Shown here piece by piece: positions 61,461 to 64,000 of a stretch of DNA of 64,000 nt. Source of the DNA: Cristatella mucedo (Eukaryota > Bryozoa > Phylactolaemata > Cristatellidae). The DNA lies in NCBI GenBank assembly GCA_009760855.2, contig WPIO01000016.1:705001-769000 (forward strand). The letters are read 5' to 3'. Made by a program: the position numbers and the translations under genes. The notes beneath the pieces are model-generated. The model worked only from the letters and a program-made list of their open reading frames with translations. It was not told the origin of the DNA and searched no databases. Each line of letters opens with the position of its first letter. The stretch's first letter is position 1.

Positions 61461-62262
61461 AGAGCACAGCACAGAGCACAGCAGCATGCACCGCCTGTCC
61501 CAGCGTCGGCTCCCGCCAGCGAGAGACAATGCTGTAGCAAAGGTAGGCAAACGTGGGCAAGGCACAGGGCCGAGCCGAACACTGCAAGTCGTTCAGCAAT
61601 CAAAGCAGTCAACTGAATAACTGAACGAAACGAAAACGCAGGGACAGAGACACAGCTGATATCCATAGCTCGACAAATGCAATGTGACACAAAAGCCAAC
61701 ACCGATAAAAGCTATCTTCGACAGGCAAAAACAAACATACCATCAGCTAACATTGGATGACTGGAGCACAGTGCCATAGAAGCAAAGCTACGCCGCTACA
61801 ACAGCCTCATTTGTAAGGCAGCAGATGAGCATGTTGTCATCACTATGGCTCGGCAGAAGAATGAATGCTCAGCTGTAGGCCTCCCACCTACCCTTGACCG
61901 GGCTGGCAAAGTGGAAGCACCTTACCCCTAGTCTAAGATCCCCCTACGAAATGACTAACAAGGTCTTTGCACTGACTAGCTGGTCCTGCCAACATATGCA
62001 GAGCTCCAATTGACAGATCAGAAGCAAAGGCCTGGTCTCCTCCATGGCTTAATCCAAGCTATACACAAGCACAAAATTGTCGGTGGTGCTGCAATGTGGT
62101 ATCCAACGATACCAGAAGTGCAAGGCCTAACACGATTCACTACACTTGCAAATAGGCAATCTGCCTAGTTATTACATCCAAAGGTTATGCACACCGTTCA
62201 GCCGCAGCTGCCACTGGCTGGAGTGGGCTCAACTCCCTTGCTGGATGTATTGATGACAACTG
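61461..62262. other. Intergenic; possible SINE-2 remnant at 61790-61960
   Basis: CGCTACAACAGCCTCATTTG TAAGGCAGCAGATGAGC resembles a SINE-2 tail. I see nothing else. Confidence 0.4.
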
Positions 62263-62264
62263 CA

Positions 62265-62313
62265 CATGGATGCTCTGAGGGCGCTTTATCAAGTGCATTA
62301 TTATTATTATTAT
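62265..62313 (+). mobile_element. LINE A tail remnant
   Basis: GCTCTGAGGGCGCTTTATCA AGTGCATTATTATTATTATTAT, only the last half of the hairpin. Confidence 0.65.
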
Positions 62314-63305
62314 GCGGCAAACTTCCTTAAATTGAGTGATAATAAAAAAAACTTACTAGTTATGGGCAAACCAAGTGTGATCCAGAAATTGGGAAGGCTA
62401 AAGCTCAAAATCGGCTCTGCCAGCATATCTCCTGCTGAATTTGCACGAAATCTAGGTGCCATGTTCCAAAGTGACCTTTCATTAGACGACCACATCAGCT
62501 CCACAGTCAAGCCGGCCTACTTTCAGCTACATTACATTCCTAAACTTCGGGCTTATTTAGACAGGGACACCACATTTAAATCCGTCCATGCACTTGTGAT
62601 ATCCGGTCTTCACTTCTGTAACTCACTGCTTGCTGGTCTACCGGCATGTGCACTCAGTCACTTACAGATGGTGCAAAACTCTGCAGCTAGGCTTGCCTGT
62701 CGTGAGCGGCGCACTGCCATATCACACCACTTCTCGCCGACCTGCACTGGCTACCAGTCAAGCAACGCATCGACTTCAAGGTTTTGTCCCTCACTTTTCG
62801 GTCCCTTCATTCTTTGGCTCCAGCCTCCCCATCAGATCTACTGCCCCACCAGGCTAAGCATAGTACCACTTGCTTTTCGAATCTAACTGTTTACCCATAC
62901 CTCACTCAAGTCTCAAATCCTTTGAAGACCATACCTTTAGCTCCTATGCTCCCAAAGCATAAAAAGCACTTCCGACTTGCGTCACGACATCTCCTGACTT
63001 GCCCACATTTAAAAAGAAACTAAAAGCAGATCTATTTATGACAGCATTTAGTGGATCTCTGTGATTCGTCATTTACATGCTTATGCCTGCTGACACCACA
63101 CATGCTGCCACTAACCATATCTGCATGCTGACCCAGTGCATGTCACCCCTAACCCTGTTATTCTTGTCGTTTATTGAGGATACTACCACTAACCATTCGA
63201 TCGTGCTTCGTTTGCAGCAAATGTAAAGTACCTAGAATGAGATTTGAGTTCCCTAAGGGTGCTATATCAAATGTGTTATTATGATTGTTATTATTATTAT
63301 TGGCA
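62314..63305 (+). mobile_element. LINE A copy, RT end to tail
   Basis: Starts at the NFLKLSDNKKNLLVMGKPSV block, then [50 protein letters not shown], the 3' UTR CTGACCCAGTGCATGTCACC, the hairpin AGTACCTAGAATGAGATTTG and (ATT)n. One 5' open frame of 206 codons is kept. Confidence 0.88.
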
Positions 63306-63439
63306 GCCAGGGAGCACGGTGGGCCAAACTAGAGGCACTGGACCGAAAGCTCTAACACATCAGAACGACGTGCGGGAGGAACATCGGCTAACACTCGAGG
63401 GTCCATCGCGAGGTGCAGCCAACCGGGCGCTGGTGCTAG

Positions 63440-63480
63440 GCTAAGCTGGCCTAAGCTAAGCTAAGCCAAGCTAAGCTGGC
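63440..63480. repeat. (CTAAG)n short repeat
   Basis: CTAAGCTGGC and CTAAGCTAAGCTAAGCCAAG alternate. Confidence 0.85.
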
Positions 63481-63529
63481 ACGTGGCGCCGAGTGATATG
63501 GTATTTATCATATTTATGCCACCGCTAAC

Positions 63530-64000
63530 TATGCAACAGGTCGATGCAGCAGCGCAGCGCGTGGCCGGCCAAAATTACGATGCAGCTGGCCGCCAGCTTC
63601 CGACGCCGGCCGTGTCGCTGGGAGCCGTGGCGGCCATTCGCTGACTGTCAGCGACCCTCGCTCCAGCGACACATGGCTGCCAGATGGGGCGACAGACCCG
63701 CCGACCGAGGCGACAGACGGCCGCGTCGAAGAGACGCCTGCCGCTCGTGGTGTTTGCGGCTCGCCGAGACCGCCCGGTCCCAACAGGTTCGCCGTGAATT
63801 TTCTTACCTCCCTCATACTTCACTTTAAACAAACATCACTGGGACGGCACTAGACACAAAGGAAGCCTGTAGAAAGGTTTTTGGCAGGAGATAACGATGC
63901 GATAGCCGCGACCGGCTGCACAAGTCGGCCATGACAACGTCTCACTCTGGTTGCACTCCTAGTCCACAACCCCGATGCATTGCCTTAGCAAGCGGCGAGC
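63530..64000. other. CpG-rich segment at the right edge
   Basis: 63530-63780 is GC- and CpG-rich with open frames on both strands (minus 63529-63816). A GTAAGA donor-like site follows GAGGGAG at about 63808 (minus). It could be a first exon or promoter of a gene beyond the window; no product can be named. Confidence 0.3.

Overview
The window is animal nuclear DNA. It has spliced genes with GT-AG introns of 0.7-5.7 kb, many non-LTR retrotransposon fragments, two tRNA-like SINE families and long simple repeats. The genes belong to metazoan families: an SRCR/zona pellucida (ZP) receptor and an eukaryotic-type sialic acid aldolase. I read it as a non-vertebrate metazoan with a TE-rich, intron-rich genome. 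I cannot name the phylum from sequence alone.

Three protein-coding genes can be supported, all on the minus strand. (1) 13433 to the left edge: the first six exons of an N-acetylneuraminate lyase (NPL) homologue. Every junction keeps phase, and the 3' half with the Schiff-base lysine lies outside the window. (2) About 38364 to 18822: eight exons of a secreted or surface protein laid out as N-terminal hydrophobic stretch, SRCR, Thr/Ala-rich linker, SRCR, complete ZP domain, RRKR furin-type site and short hydrophobic tail. The initiator exon was not found. (3) 55483-54416: an intronless type II membrane protein of the HtrL/YibB family.

Most remaining sequence is repeats. LINE family A (L2/CR1-like; tail (ATT)n after a conserved hairpin) and LINE family B (CR1/L2-like with APE endonuclease and RT; tail of ATTAC-type repeats) are present in many truncated copies on both strands. 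The best copy is LINE B at 57874-60990, which has frameshifts. A third, decayed LINE (C) lies at 29580-30620. SINE-1 ends in a hairpin resembling the LINE A 3' end, so LINE A probably mobilised it. SINE-2 is a separate tRNA-like family. A 301-bp MITE-like element sits inside a SINE-2 that itself sits inside a LINE A.

Layout: 0-13.4 kb NPL gene with repeat-filled introns; 13.4-18.4 kb LINE B and SINE sequence between genes; 18.4-38.4 kb SRCR-ZP gene; 38.8-42.1 kb LINE A and LINE B; 42.3-44.7 kb GC-rich DNA without a recognised gene; 45.3-53.4 kb repeats, including LINE A inverted pairs; 54.4-55.5 kb HtrL-like gene; 56-63.3 kb LINE A/B; 63.5-63.8 kb another GC-rich patch. Sialic acid cleavage (NPL) and a glycosyltransferase-like Golgi protein could both touch glycan metabolism, but nothing in the sequence links the three genes functionally.
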